A stretch of 64,000 bases of DNA from Klebsormidium nitens. Lineage: Eukaryota; Streptophyta; Klebsormidiophyceae; Klebsormidiales; Klebsormidiaceae. This document shows positions 32,602 through 43,600 of the stretch, in pieces. Both the position numbers and the translations under genes were made by a program. Below the pieces are notes generated by a model, which saw only the letters and a program-made list of their open reading frames with translations, was not told the DNA's origin and did no database searches. The stretch lies in NCBI GenBank assembly GCA_000708835.1, contig DF237174.1, forward strand, positions 62,001 through 126,000, given 5' to 3'. Position 1 is the first letter of the stretch, and each line of letters opens with the position of its first letter.

Positions 32602-34179
32602 CGCTCGTGGGGCGGTGCGACGTCCACTGAGCGCATCGCAGTGCTATGAACATAGTCTCAATAGCTGGTCAAGCAAGGTGCCACCTCCCGTTGTTGCAGT
32701 TGAGGCCTTCGACTGTTTAAGGTTCGTGAGCCCAGCCCAAGTTTTTCCCGCACTAATACTCGTTGGTTGGAGAGTCCAGACTAAATGAGATGACAAGGTC
32801 AGTGTTGGTTGTTGCATTATTTCGCCCAAGCTCAAAAATTCTCATGTTAGCCGATGGCGCAATCGCACGCAATCGCACACGCAGAATTGAAAAGTTAAGC
32901 CTTCAATCTGGCGTTGCGGATATGGTACGTGTTCTTCCGGCGGGCCTCTCCTTGAGCGTTTTGGAGAGTGATCGACATGAATGTCATGCATAGCAGTTAC
33001 CGTCGTTCAATGCATCATTGGTCCGAGTGTGGCGGCACATGTCAGAGTGTCAATTTGCGTGGCCCAGTGACAATCGGCCTATAGCTGCACATGGCCGCTA
33101 TACTGTCGATCACAGCCAGCAGCTGCCCCGCGGCGGCATGCACAACAACCAGGCATGGCGGCTGCATGGCGGGCTCATCATGATGATACTACGCGCACTG
33201 ATAATATCTGCACTTTGGAACGTGATTCAATTGACGGGGCGTGCTACAGAAGGTTCGATCCAAGTTTCCGCCCAAATTCGTGGCTGGTATACGCGCATGT
33301 GAAGTTGTCAATGTCCTATATATGCACGCCCGACTCGTCCGGCCATCATGGCATGTGATATGCATGCAGCCAATTATTGTCGTCATGCGCCAATAATCGT
33401 AACGCGCTGCACTGTATCATGCATTGGATCGACATGCGGACCCGCTGTAAGAAATCACCTACAGTGTTTCTTGTGCGTCTTCTGATCAAGCACCCAGAAT
33501 CAATCAGTGCCACATGAAACTCCTTCGAGCTTTTCCAGCGCAGGCTAGCATACAAGCAAGTGTACAAGCTCTGCAAATATTAGGCAACACATGTTGCTCG
33601 ACCTAGGATCGTACATCGCAGGGCTGGAGCGTAGCTGTCAGTGCGTACATTCGGAGCGCGTTGCATAAGGCCAACTAAGCATGCTCTGTTGTAAACTAGA
33701 ATCTGAAAAGGGCGTAAAAGCGCTGGTCAATAAACATGATCCTGGAACCGCATGATTAGTTGCTGGTTGTGAAGAAGCCTTGAACGGCTTGTTACGCATG
33801 ATTGCGTCCTGCAAGATCCATATCAGAAACAAGTAAGATGTAAAGTCGCGCCTCAACGTGGCCTGCACAGAATGCTTTGAGGTCCGAAAGAACAACCTTC
33901 TGTGACCGGAGACGTTTTCGAAATCGTTTTACAATGTCGGAAAGCATTGTAGATATTTTTCGCTGTTATTCGTCTGCCGACCGTCCCCAAAGATAATTTT
34001 CGGTTGCCTTTTCTCTCTTCATTAACGACCCCCTTGTGGTTGTCACTCCTCCTCCTTCTTGACCTTCACCTGACGGGAACCGAGGAACACAGTCTTGCGT
34101 TCTCTTGACAAGCAGAGTGCGCACCATACATTACTTTTTGTCTCGCACCCACCTGTCGGCCCTTGTAGCAGTTGCACGC
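32602..34179. other. Convergent intergenic region, ankyrin gene / ALMT
   Basis: The two flanking genes end towards each other here, so both 3' UTRs must lie in it. I see no further gene, RNA gene or clear repeat. Confidence 0.5.
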
Positions 34180-37100
34180 TCATTCACCCTCGGCCCCGGC
34201 GCCCCTCCATGCTCGACTCGAACGCCGGCCCTTTTCCTTGTCCACTTTCGCCTCCTTCCCTTCCCGCCGTTGATCCCCAAGATCCGAAGGCTGAGAATCC
34301 TTCCAATCATCCCCGCTCAAATCCGGCCCCTCAAACCGCGCCTGCTTGCTCAACATATCCACCGACTCGACGACGAACTTAAGCCCCGCCACTAGTTCGA
34401 TGAGGAGAGACGAGAACTTCACCAGCGACATGGCCCCGATCCGCTCCAGAGTTCCGTCCCAGTTCCGCCCAAGGCTGTCCCGCCGCAGGAAGAACTCCCG
34501 CTGCCAAGCCGCCTGCGCGTTCGGAGACTCGTCCCCCGGGCGCTTCGGCAAACCCGGGCGGTCGTCCTCGGACAAACTTCCGTCCTCCGGTAACACTCCC
34601 GCGGTCTCCGACGTACCGTTATCGCTGCCGTTTTCAACTCCTGGCCCATCCCCGGCCGCCCCGGGTGGTTCAACCGGGCGATAACGGTGCCGCTCCGTCC
34701 GCTCCTCGACCGCTTGGTACTGCAACCCGGGCGCGAGCTTCCAGAACTCGTCCACCGAGGGCGTTCTCGCGCGCTCCATCAGCAGCCGGTGTGCGTTGTC
34801 GTGCAGGCGCATCTGGAGGAGCAGTGCGGACACCTCGGCCTGCTGCAGGATGTCCGATATGGCGAACGTCCGGAATTCGTTGAGGCTCTGGTGCAGAATG
34901 CGCAGGACTTTGCCCACCTGCAAAAAGAGACCACCGATTTTGAGATGTTGTTGGGCTGAAGTTGTGCGGATTCGCGGTCAGCAGAACTGCCGCTTCAACA
35001 TTCTGGGAATATCAGCTTGCGAGCCTGGTTTATGATGCAAGGGTTGACGGGTTTAATGTTCTGTGGGTTTGCAGTATTTGCGGGCGTTTGATGGCAGTCG
35101 AGAATTGCTTTGAGCCGAGTAAGGATCGGAGTGTGAGCACTGAAGAGTCGAGCAAGTATAGGTCTGGCAGTTGCGGTGCTCTGTATGACAGGAAGTTTTT
35201 CTGAACACGGATGCTTGCCTCCAACCGCAACCAGTTTTCCCGAGAAGCTCGCAAGCAGATTGGTCTGCCGTTCTCCGTTTTGAGACTCTATTAAGAAACA
35301 CGGCCAACCAGGCTCGAAAGACTAGGTGCATACCATAGCCTTCTACATCCGACAACTTTTCGATTGTCGAAGCCCATGAAAGTCAGAAAACTTGGAACCG
35401 GCACAATTGCGAGCCCTCACCTCGTGCTCTCATCTCGTAGAGACGTCACCGAATATCGGATGCCCTATCTTCCAACTTTGAAAGTGCACAGTGGAGAAAA
35501 GGGCAATATTTCCAAGCCCCTCACCATCGGGGGAAAGCCCGCGGAACATCGACTATAAGCCCCTAACGTTGCGCGGGAGGCTCGCGCACTCTCTTATCGA
35601 AAGTCTGTGAAGGGCCAGATGGTAAGCGCGCTCAGCTCGCGCCCACACTCACGCATATCACTGACCCAGAAATGTTGCGCATCGTGAGCGTGAGGTCGGC
35701 CGTGCAAGTAATAGGGGCTCGCGTGCGCAATAGTACGGCCGAGCTCACGCCTTCACACGAAGATGTCGCGCAGCACCAGATTAGAAGCCCCTCACCTCGT
35801 GCCCGAGCTCGCGCAATCTGTTGACCCCAAAAGCGTCGCGCAGAGCCAAACGTGAGACGCGCCCAAGCTCGCGCGCTTCGTTGGCTCAAAACCGTCGTGC
35901 AGCAGCTGACTAACAGGCCCTCTCACCTCTTGCCCGAGCTCGCACACCTGATGTCGCGCAGCATCAAAGTCTCAATGCCATCACCTCTTACGCCAAGCTC
36001 GCGCAATCTGTCGACCCCGATAACGTCGCGCAGCACTAGATAGTAAGCTTCCTCACCTCCTGCCCGAGCTCGCGCACCTCGTTGGCGAAGATGTGGCGCA
36101 GCACCAGATAGCAACCCACCGTATCTTACGGCCACGCTCGCGCATTTCACTAACAGAATTGCCGCGCAGAAGAAGCTGGAAAGCCCCCTCACCTCTTGCC
36201 CGACCTCGCGCATCCTGTTGGCGAAGATGTCGCACAGTTCTTACGAAACTCCCAATTCCACCACCTCTAGAGGCCAAGCTCGCGCACATCACTAGCAAAA
36301 CGTCGTGGGAAGAATCAGTCCATAAGTTTGCTCACCTCTTGCCCGAGCTCGCGCATCTCGTTGGCGAAGATGTCACGCAGCACCTGCGGCGCCTGGATTT
36401 CGGCGCGCAGGCAGCCGTCGAGCGCGATGATGGTGTACACCGTGTAGCGCAAATTGTCCGTGATGTCGCCGTATAGGCCCCACGGGTAGCCGCGGAAGAA
36501 GCGGCCGTGGCACGGCTCCCAGGAAACGAAGTTCATCTGCGGGGGAGGAAAACTGGACTTTGAACTTTTTCGTGGGTTCGTTTGCACAGGGTTGCTGGCC
36601 GACTTTTGAGAGGATGTCACCGAAGCTAGCCGTTGAGCCTTTCCATTGCAGGGGGCCTAGTCACCCGCCCGACGAGCAAATGCCCCTTCAAGAAGGAGCG
36701 GCCGTGGCATGGCTCCCACGACACGAAGTTCATCTGGGGGGCAGATAATCGGAGGTTTGGTTTTCGTACGTGTCGTTGCACGGGGTTGCTGCCCCCACAA
36801 TAAGGGTAGGGGTCGGAGTCTTGATTGCAGCTGGTCAGGTGGCCCCTGGGAAGGACTCGAAGTTCGTTCGGAAAGAAGGGGCCATAGCAGGTCTCCCAGA
36901 AAACAGATACGGTTGGAAATGTCAACGTGCAGAGGGTCGAGGATCCGGGGAAAGCGTTCCGAGGCGTTCAGTGTAGGCCAACAGAACTTTGGAATTCCTC
37001 AAAGGTCGAGATTTCTCAAATAGGACTCTGATGTCCCCAACGACGGTTCAAATGTTGTTCAGGGCTCTTGATTAAGCGGCCGTGGCATGGCTCCCACAAA

Positions 37101-39588
37101 ACAGAAAGAAGCCCTCCAGCTAAGTCTGGAGGGCTTGGGGTTTGTGGGCTCGCTTGCACGGGGATTGCTGCACCCCCAAGAGGGCTTTCAGAAGATCTCG
37201 AGGTGGAGATTTCAATTGCTGGGGGTTTGAAGCCCGCTGATGGATGTGGCATTCGCTCTTCGAGGCTTTTGCGAAAATCCAGAGTGGACGATGCGCCTTC
37301 GAAGAGAATCAGACTTCACTAACGGTGCTCCGGAAGCTCTACGGCGAGAACTTGAGAAGTTGAAACACACACCGAGGGCCACCTGTCGACACACCAAGCG
37401 CGCGCGGATTGCTTCTCACCAGCTTGTCGACCTCGGTGTCTGACATCACGATCTCGTCATACATTCGGTGCACCTCGTCGCCACCCATGCGGCCCGCCAG
37501 TATGTCAGGAACCGGCTCCAGCTCCGTGCCCTTCAAATACGACTCCACGCACCTGCGAGACGTCAGCAGCGGTCTTAGCGGTGTCTCGCCAGAGATTGGC
37601 TGTGACTTTTTCCAATCAGGTAAGGGATTGCGACTTTCGAACTGCGGCTGACGTAAGCGCAACACGTCTCGGAAGACGATGGCGGTTGAAGGCGTGGGTT
37701 TCGAAGAGCGGTCCATCATACCCGGCAAGGCGCCGAATTGACGTGCAGCTCGTGCCTGAGTAAGTGCGAACGAACTACACCAACGGCACGTGATGACGGA
37801 ATGGTTAGGAAAACGACACCACTCAGCTTCAAGTTCGTTATACTACTTTGAAAGCACTGCTATCCTTTTGATTATTCTTTTTCGAGATCCTTCCCCGCTT
37901 TTGGACACGTTAACGAAGACTGAGCCACACGAGACATTTTTTAAATGGTTCGAAGTCAAAATCGAACCCTTCCAGGTAAAACACTCTTAGAAACGTCAAG
38001 ACCGGAAGTTTTGCACCCTAACCAGCCTGCAGAGACCCAACTGAAACTCCAAAGCTCAAGAATGCAGGCTGCTACTGTCCATAGCGTCAAAATCCCCGTA
38101 TATATAAGCCGCGGAAGATGCATAGGAGATGGTCGACTCACTGTTCAAGAATGTCCGCCGCAGTTTTGAAGTTCTTCGTCACCAGCTTGTGCAGAGTGTT
38201 TCCGGCGTACTTGGGCTTAACCAGCAAGTTAACAAACGCGGCCACCAGAAAACCCAGGACGATCATTAGAAAGCGCGCGACGGGCATCTTGAGCTTCTCT
38301 TGTTTCTTGTAGCCGCTCAGGATGAGCAGGTGCGCTGTGATCGTGGCCTGCAAGAGGGAAGACGGGCGGTCAAACGTCAGCAACGTTTTTGTGACCCTCT
38401 GTGACTTGTTGCCTGGAAGCCACCACGTATCAGTAAGGCCTTGTTCAAAGAGGACCTCACAGTGTTGGTCAGTGCAGTTCAGAGTGAAGAACCAAGATAC
38501 CATCCTATCAATCGATGTCGGCAACAAAGAAATGCGTTTGGGCCTGCCATACTGTTCGCGACTGATTTCGTCTGGCGCCAATGGTACCGGAATCAGTTAG
38601 GAATATGAGCTCGACGTCGGAACTTCCGAGGACAGTCTCTAATGACTCGAGGAAGTTGCCTTCTTTATAGCCACAAAGCCTCTCTCTCTCACATGAAACA
38701 AACACTTCTCTAAGGTACAAAACGAGGACGGATACCCGATCAACGAGGAACTTCTGAAAAGCATGACAGTCCTGTCTCGTCCATTGCCTTGCACCTTTCA
38801 CTTTCATGCGACGCAGAACACCAGACACTTTTAGAAGCACGGGAACACAGCGTCTCCCTCACCATGGATAGCGCGTAATTCCAATGCTCCTTGAGCGACG
38901 ACCCGAAGCGCAGAAACACCGGCACCCACGTCACGACAAAGATGCTCAAAAGTACGAAGTAGAAGTGGAAGGGCCCCATCAGCGGCCCCACGTGGTTCAC
39001 AAACACCGCGAGAGCCCCCGCCAAAAACGTCCCCGTGACGCGGTTTAGTCCCTTGGATAGCGACGCACCTATATTGGCCTCGTAGACGAGCGCAATAGTG
39101 ATTACAGCCCAGAGAGCGAGGCCCTTGATCTCGGGGTAATCCTCTTCAAACATGACGAGGACCGACATGAGGCAGCAGCTGACGCCGACCTTGCACGCGA
39201 GAATCGCAGTCGAGGGATCCCCCTTGACTCTCAAATACGCGGTTATTGGAAACTGGACGAGTTGCGTAAACCACGCGGCTAACCCCGCCGTAACCCGCTG
39301 GTCAAGTCTCCGGTAGCTCCGATGCAGTGATTGGGTGGATGCGAGGTGGCCTGTCTCTTCGTCGATCTGGGGAGTAACCACACGGCCATTTGGGGTTTTT
39401 GGTTCCTCCTCTGATTCGCTGATGTCAGCGGGGTCAAGACCCGCGGAGGAGGGCCAGCAGCGGTACTTTCTGCGCGCCGAGCGGCCTGGGATGCTTTGGG
39501 GACCAGTGAGCGAGGAGTCTCGACTAAGGTGGGGGCCTAGGAGCGGCTGGGAGAGGGTGCGCTCGTGGGAAGGGGGTTGAGAAGCCAT
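34180..39588 (-). CDS. ALMT-family anion channel (aluminium-activated malate transporter type)
   Basis: Membrane anion channel of the plant ALMT family; known members carry malate or other anions across the plasma membrane or tonoplast. Five minus-strand exons: 39588-38863, 38347-38142, 37552-37420, 36536-36336 and 34917-34180, giving 667 aa. A hydrophilic N-terminus of about 95 residues precedes about six membrane segments (roughly 105-265), including the family motif WAVITIALVYEANIGASLSKGLNR. Then come GYKK and PVARFL. Exon 4 gives the hallmark cytosolic motif WEPCHGRFFRGYPWGLYGD and ALDGCLRAEIQAP. The C-terminal domain contains a Ser/Pro/Glu-rich insert and the conserved SSLLIELVAGLKFVVESVDML. 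At 667 aa it is longer than most land-plant ALMTs (about 450-600), mainly in the C-terminal exon. Both introns beside exon 4 carry arrays of copies of that exon's own ends. The ligand cannot be read from sequence. Confidence 0.92.
35627..36335. repeat. Tandem array derived from the donor junction of ALMT exon 4
   Basis: About nine decayed units plus the functional junction, spaced roughly 53-74 bases. Starts lie near 35627, 35738, 35791, 35855, 35921, 35978, 36052, 36116, 36188, 36260 and the real 36331. Each resembles the exon's last ~45 bases (minus-strand IFANEMRELGQE) followed by the GTGAG donor. On the plus strand the core is CTCACCTCNTGCCCGAGCTCGCGC. Several copies still have GAG/GTGAG (for example near 36052, 36188, 35921 and 35791), so they are potential decoy 5' splice sites. 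The array fills about half of a 1.4-kb intron. Confidence 0.9.
36537..37106. repeat. Tandem array derived from the acceptor junction of ALMT exon 4
   Basis: Three decayed copies of the exon's first ~40 bases plus adjoining intron lie upstream in the transcript (36692-36735, 36871-36910 and 37073-37106), spaced about 185-198 bases. Translations keep NFVSWEPCHGRSF, VFWETCYGPFF and VLWEPCHGRL, against MNFVSWEPCHGRFF in the true exon. Flanking intron pieces (TTTGCACGGGGTTGCTG type) repeat as well. The nearest copy still has a potential acceptor-like context. Confidence 0.88.
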
Positions 39589-40688
39589 GCCTGTTTGAGT
39601 GGGGTGGGGGGGCTGGGGGGAGGGTCAGAATGAACAAAGCCAGAAAGTGAGAGAAGTGGGGTTTCAGCAGTGGGGTGTAGCTGCTTCTCAAAGGGTCTGG
39701 GATGTTCAGGTGGTCAGATGCTGTGTTTGTTATACTTGAACGGAGCTGGCCTTGGATGATGTGAGTATTCCTGGCGCCTTGGGGCTCTCAGCAGTCCTTT
39801 GGAATGTGCCCTGCGACAAGGAGAAAAGAGTTCATTGAGCACAGTGCTCATGCTCTGACTATGTGAATTGAGTACTGCCTTCTGGCGGGGGTACTGTAAG
39901 AGGTGGAGGGCACTGTCTGCCACATGTTTCTTCCAAACAAAAGCTTTCTGCAGTTATGAACTTTTACAAACAAAAGCCGCTGATACAAGGTGAAGAGTAC
40001 AAGATCTGAGACCGACCAGATGGACTCTAGCAAGATCAAGTCCCAAGGAACTCTGGCAAGATAGAGACCAAGGACATGTGTTTTAAGACCGCGCATGCAC
40101 AGTTCATTGCAGCATTTACAAGATGTCCAACTTCAATGGCAAGAGACTATACTCGAGTGGGAAAATGGAGAATGGGGAAGTGCCACCACCAGCCTTGAGC
40201 TGCTGTCCCGCTACCGTGGGCTAGGACAAATAAGAAGCTCACCTCGTGAAAGGCATTACGCCGTCAATGCTAGCTTGCACATTGCATTTCCTTCCTCCTG
40301 CATGCGTCTGAAATGCTGCATATATTTTCTGAGGGACAGAAGTGCTCGAATGCAAGTCGACTGTTGAAGAGCTGCATTTTCCTTCGGAAGAGCTGCATTC
40401 AAGGTAATACAAGGGTTACACGGGTAAAACATTTCAGTTTGAGTGCACTGGAGTGCGATGAGCGGCGTCGAAGCTGATGCCTACAAATGATAAATATTAC
40501 TATTAGACAATTCCCTGGATTGAAGTGGCATCTGCCATCTCCTTTCAACAGCATTGCTCAGCAGTCGGAATTTGCTGGAGACACTGGCGCCACTGGCACT
40601 GGCACCAACGTACTTGGCGCCAGAAGGAAGCTCTTTGGTCTTCAGCTTTCAGGGGATACTTGTGGAGAGCAACCTTCCACATAGCGCA
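39589..40688. promoter_or_regulatory. Divergent intergenic region, ALMT / MEMO
   Basis: 1.1 kb between two oppositely oriented start codons. A short duplication of GAAGAGCTGCATT occurs near 40365-40400, and a run of CACTGGC-type short repeats near 40580-40610. No further gene is seen. Confidence 0.45.
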
Positions 40689-43600
40689 ATGGCGTGCCGC
40701 AGGGCTACACATGCTGGGAGCTGGTACACGGATGATCGTAAGCTCCCCGCTGCAGAAGCAGTGTCAGCTCCCCTTGAGTTTCTTGATGACTGGGTTGAGA
40801 AGCGGCTGAACTCAAAACTCAACAACTGCCAAGCCTTCCTTTTCTCTATACATGTTGAAATGACAACTGAAGGGCAAACCGCACATTGTGTCAATGAATA
40901 AGAATTAGTAAAAGTTAATTAGTCGCCTGCAATTGCACGCTCATGCTACAGCTGATGGCAGTTCAAAGAGATGCTTGTGATTGTGTCAGTATTGCAGATT
41001 GGGACTTTCTTGTTCAAGAGACAACTCTTGACCATGGATGCATTCTTCCACACTGAGAGTGCCATTTGTGTTCGTATTGATCATTGAAAGACGGTGGTCT
41101 GAGGTGTAGTGGTCACCCTCACTTTATTGGCACCTGAGTGCAAATGTCTTAGGATACACTCTGGAGAGTGCAGAGAGGACCCTCAGTGGTGCTAGATTGG
41201 TCAATCCCTCCTCAAGAGACACCTCCAAAGCAGGATGATTTGTTTCCCACTCAGAATGCCCTTTGTACGTGTTGATGATTGGAAGTCGGTGGTCTGTTTG
41301 AAGTTCTTGCCTTCACTTAGTCGGCCTCTGAGTGCAAATGTTTTAGAATTCACTCCGGAGAGAACCTGAGAGGGACCTGAGAGCACCCCTGATTACTCTC
41401 GAAGTTCCAAACAAACATATGTTCCTGCAGCGGACGAACTGTCTGCGGAGTTGGACGCTTGGCTTGAGGAGGCGGCAGCAAAGGTTCCACGGAGCAATCC
41501 AGAACATGCCAGAGCCATCATAGCACCGTGAGTGACGTCAGCCACCTCGCTTTAACTGCCATCAACCAAGACTGGTACTTCTCTACAGCATAGAAAGTCC
41601 AAACTTAGATTGTATTATTCAGAATGATAATGGGCAATTGCCCTGCCAAGAATGGGGATGGCCCTCAAATATTGTCTAGTTCTGGGTTGACTGCAGATCT
41701 CTGATGGCTGTCGCTACATCGGCTGCCCCGTTGAAGTTGAGAGTGTATTAGTAGCTTCTTTGACTCTACAAGGGTCGGAGTTGAAACATTCTGGGGTCAT
41801 CTTCAGGTCACTAGAATGAAACCCCCAAAATCAGACCTCGATGTATCCTCCAGCTCTTAGGAGGTCGCATCTATACCCTTTGTCAATGCTTTAAGGTTGT
41901 CGGTTTGTCAGAGCTGTTGCAAAGTCTCTCTATCAAGAGACCATAAATGTTACTCTAGCGAAATTCTTCAACTAAAGTGCTTGAGCGACCCTTGCAGGCA
42001 CGCTGGGTACCGCTACTCAGGAAGGTGTGCAGCATATGCCTTCTCACAGATTGACCCGACCAAAGTGTGAGGTGCCAGTCCTCGTGAGCGTATGCTTGTA
42101 GGGAATACTAATCACTTCTTTCCTGTTCTTTATTCTTTGCTTCCTGTATGTTGGTGTGCCATTGGTTTAGTCAAAAGTCTAATCCGAGTAGGATGTGCAA
42201 CGAGGGGACGGACCATGTCATGAGATCATTAACGAGCAAAGGACTGTACTTTTGTCATGACTCTGGGTGCGCTCGATCACTTACACCCTTTTGCATCATC
42301 CTATGAGTTAATAACCCCAGTTGGGTGCACACGTATTGTTGTGGTTCGAAATCCGGATATGGTGTTGCAAAAGTCGCCGATGTAGAATTCGTACTTTTCT
42401 AACATTGTGCCCTTTCTTTTCTGGGGGTCAGGAAGCGAATCTTCCTCCTCGGCCCCTCGCATCACTACTACACACGGCGGTGCGCCCTGTCCAATCTTGC
42501 TGCGTACAGGACACCGTTAGGCGACATCACCATTGATGCCACAAGTAAGGAAGTCAACGTGGAAGATGGGACTCTGGCTCGCTTGCCTCCTATCACTTTT
42601 TAGAATTGCGCAGAAAACGGTGATTTGAATAACGAAATGTTTGCCGTCGTCCTCAAGCTCTGAGCAGAAAAATGTTCAGGGGTTAGGATGGACGGCTTCC
42701 CAATAGGCTTGAACCGATAGTTAGCTGTCAGAGTTTACATCCACCCTTCTTGCACCCAACTGATGCACCTGTTTGCATTCTTTCCGACCAAGCCGTTAAC
42801 CCCGCGACACGTTCCTGCTTGGATGGCAGTCTATGCGGAGCTGCGGGCCACTGGCGAGTTTGAGGAGATGACGTCACAGGTGGACGAAGCGGAGCACAGC
42901 ATGGAGATGCACCTGCCGTACATCTATAAAGTGTTTGCGGGGTGGGGGCTCGGTCGACTTTTACCTCGAACAACGCTGACGATGATCGGAACGTTCGAAC
43001 GAGCCTGAGGCATCGCTTGTCCATGCCTTTGACTTGAAATGGGTCGTATTCAGCTGAGAAGACTGGAAGGCCTACAATTGTCACGGGCCGATATAAGGGT
43101 TGTGTTCTCAACCAGCACCAAAAGCTATCGAGTCAACTCTTTCGTTCGTGCCGAATATGATGACTGTCTACTTTAGTCTTTAACCTCGAGCAAAACCCCT
43201 TTCTATGTGATAAAGCAATTAGTCTTTGAGAACTCAATACAACGCCCTAAGCGGAGGTATAGCGAGAGAGGATCCAATCATACGAAAAAGTCAATGAGAT
43301 AGAAGTTTTATATGCAAGCTTTTAGCAATCAAGCCAGTAATCAACCAACACTCTAGCGCGCCATCTTCAGAGTCTGCGACTTAGAAACGGCCATTGCTCT
43401 GCATTTCACGAGAACAATACAAAGTCAGATCAAAACCGTTGAAGCCTGACTTTGAGAACGAAAACTGGCTTGCTTCGCGAACATCCTGGAGGCCGAGACC
43501 TGGGCCTACTTCTTCCGATCACATCGGGTTTGACCCGCGCATACGGCTTGAAGTTGACGTTTGAAATTTTCGAAGATGTGCCTATGAGTGGAAGCCTTTG

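Noticed and set aside
35627-36335. Evenly spaced repeats resembling a CRISPR array
   Set aside because: Units are tandem and degenerate, derived from the adjacent ALMT exon end, in an intron of a eukaryotic gene.
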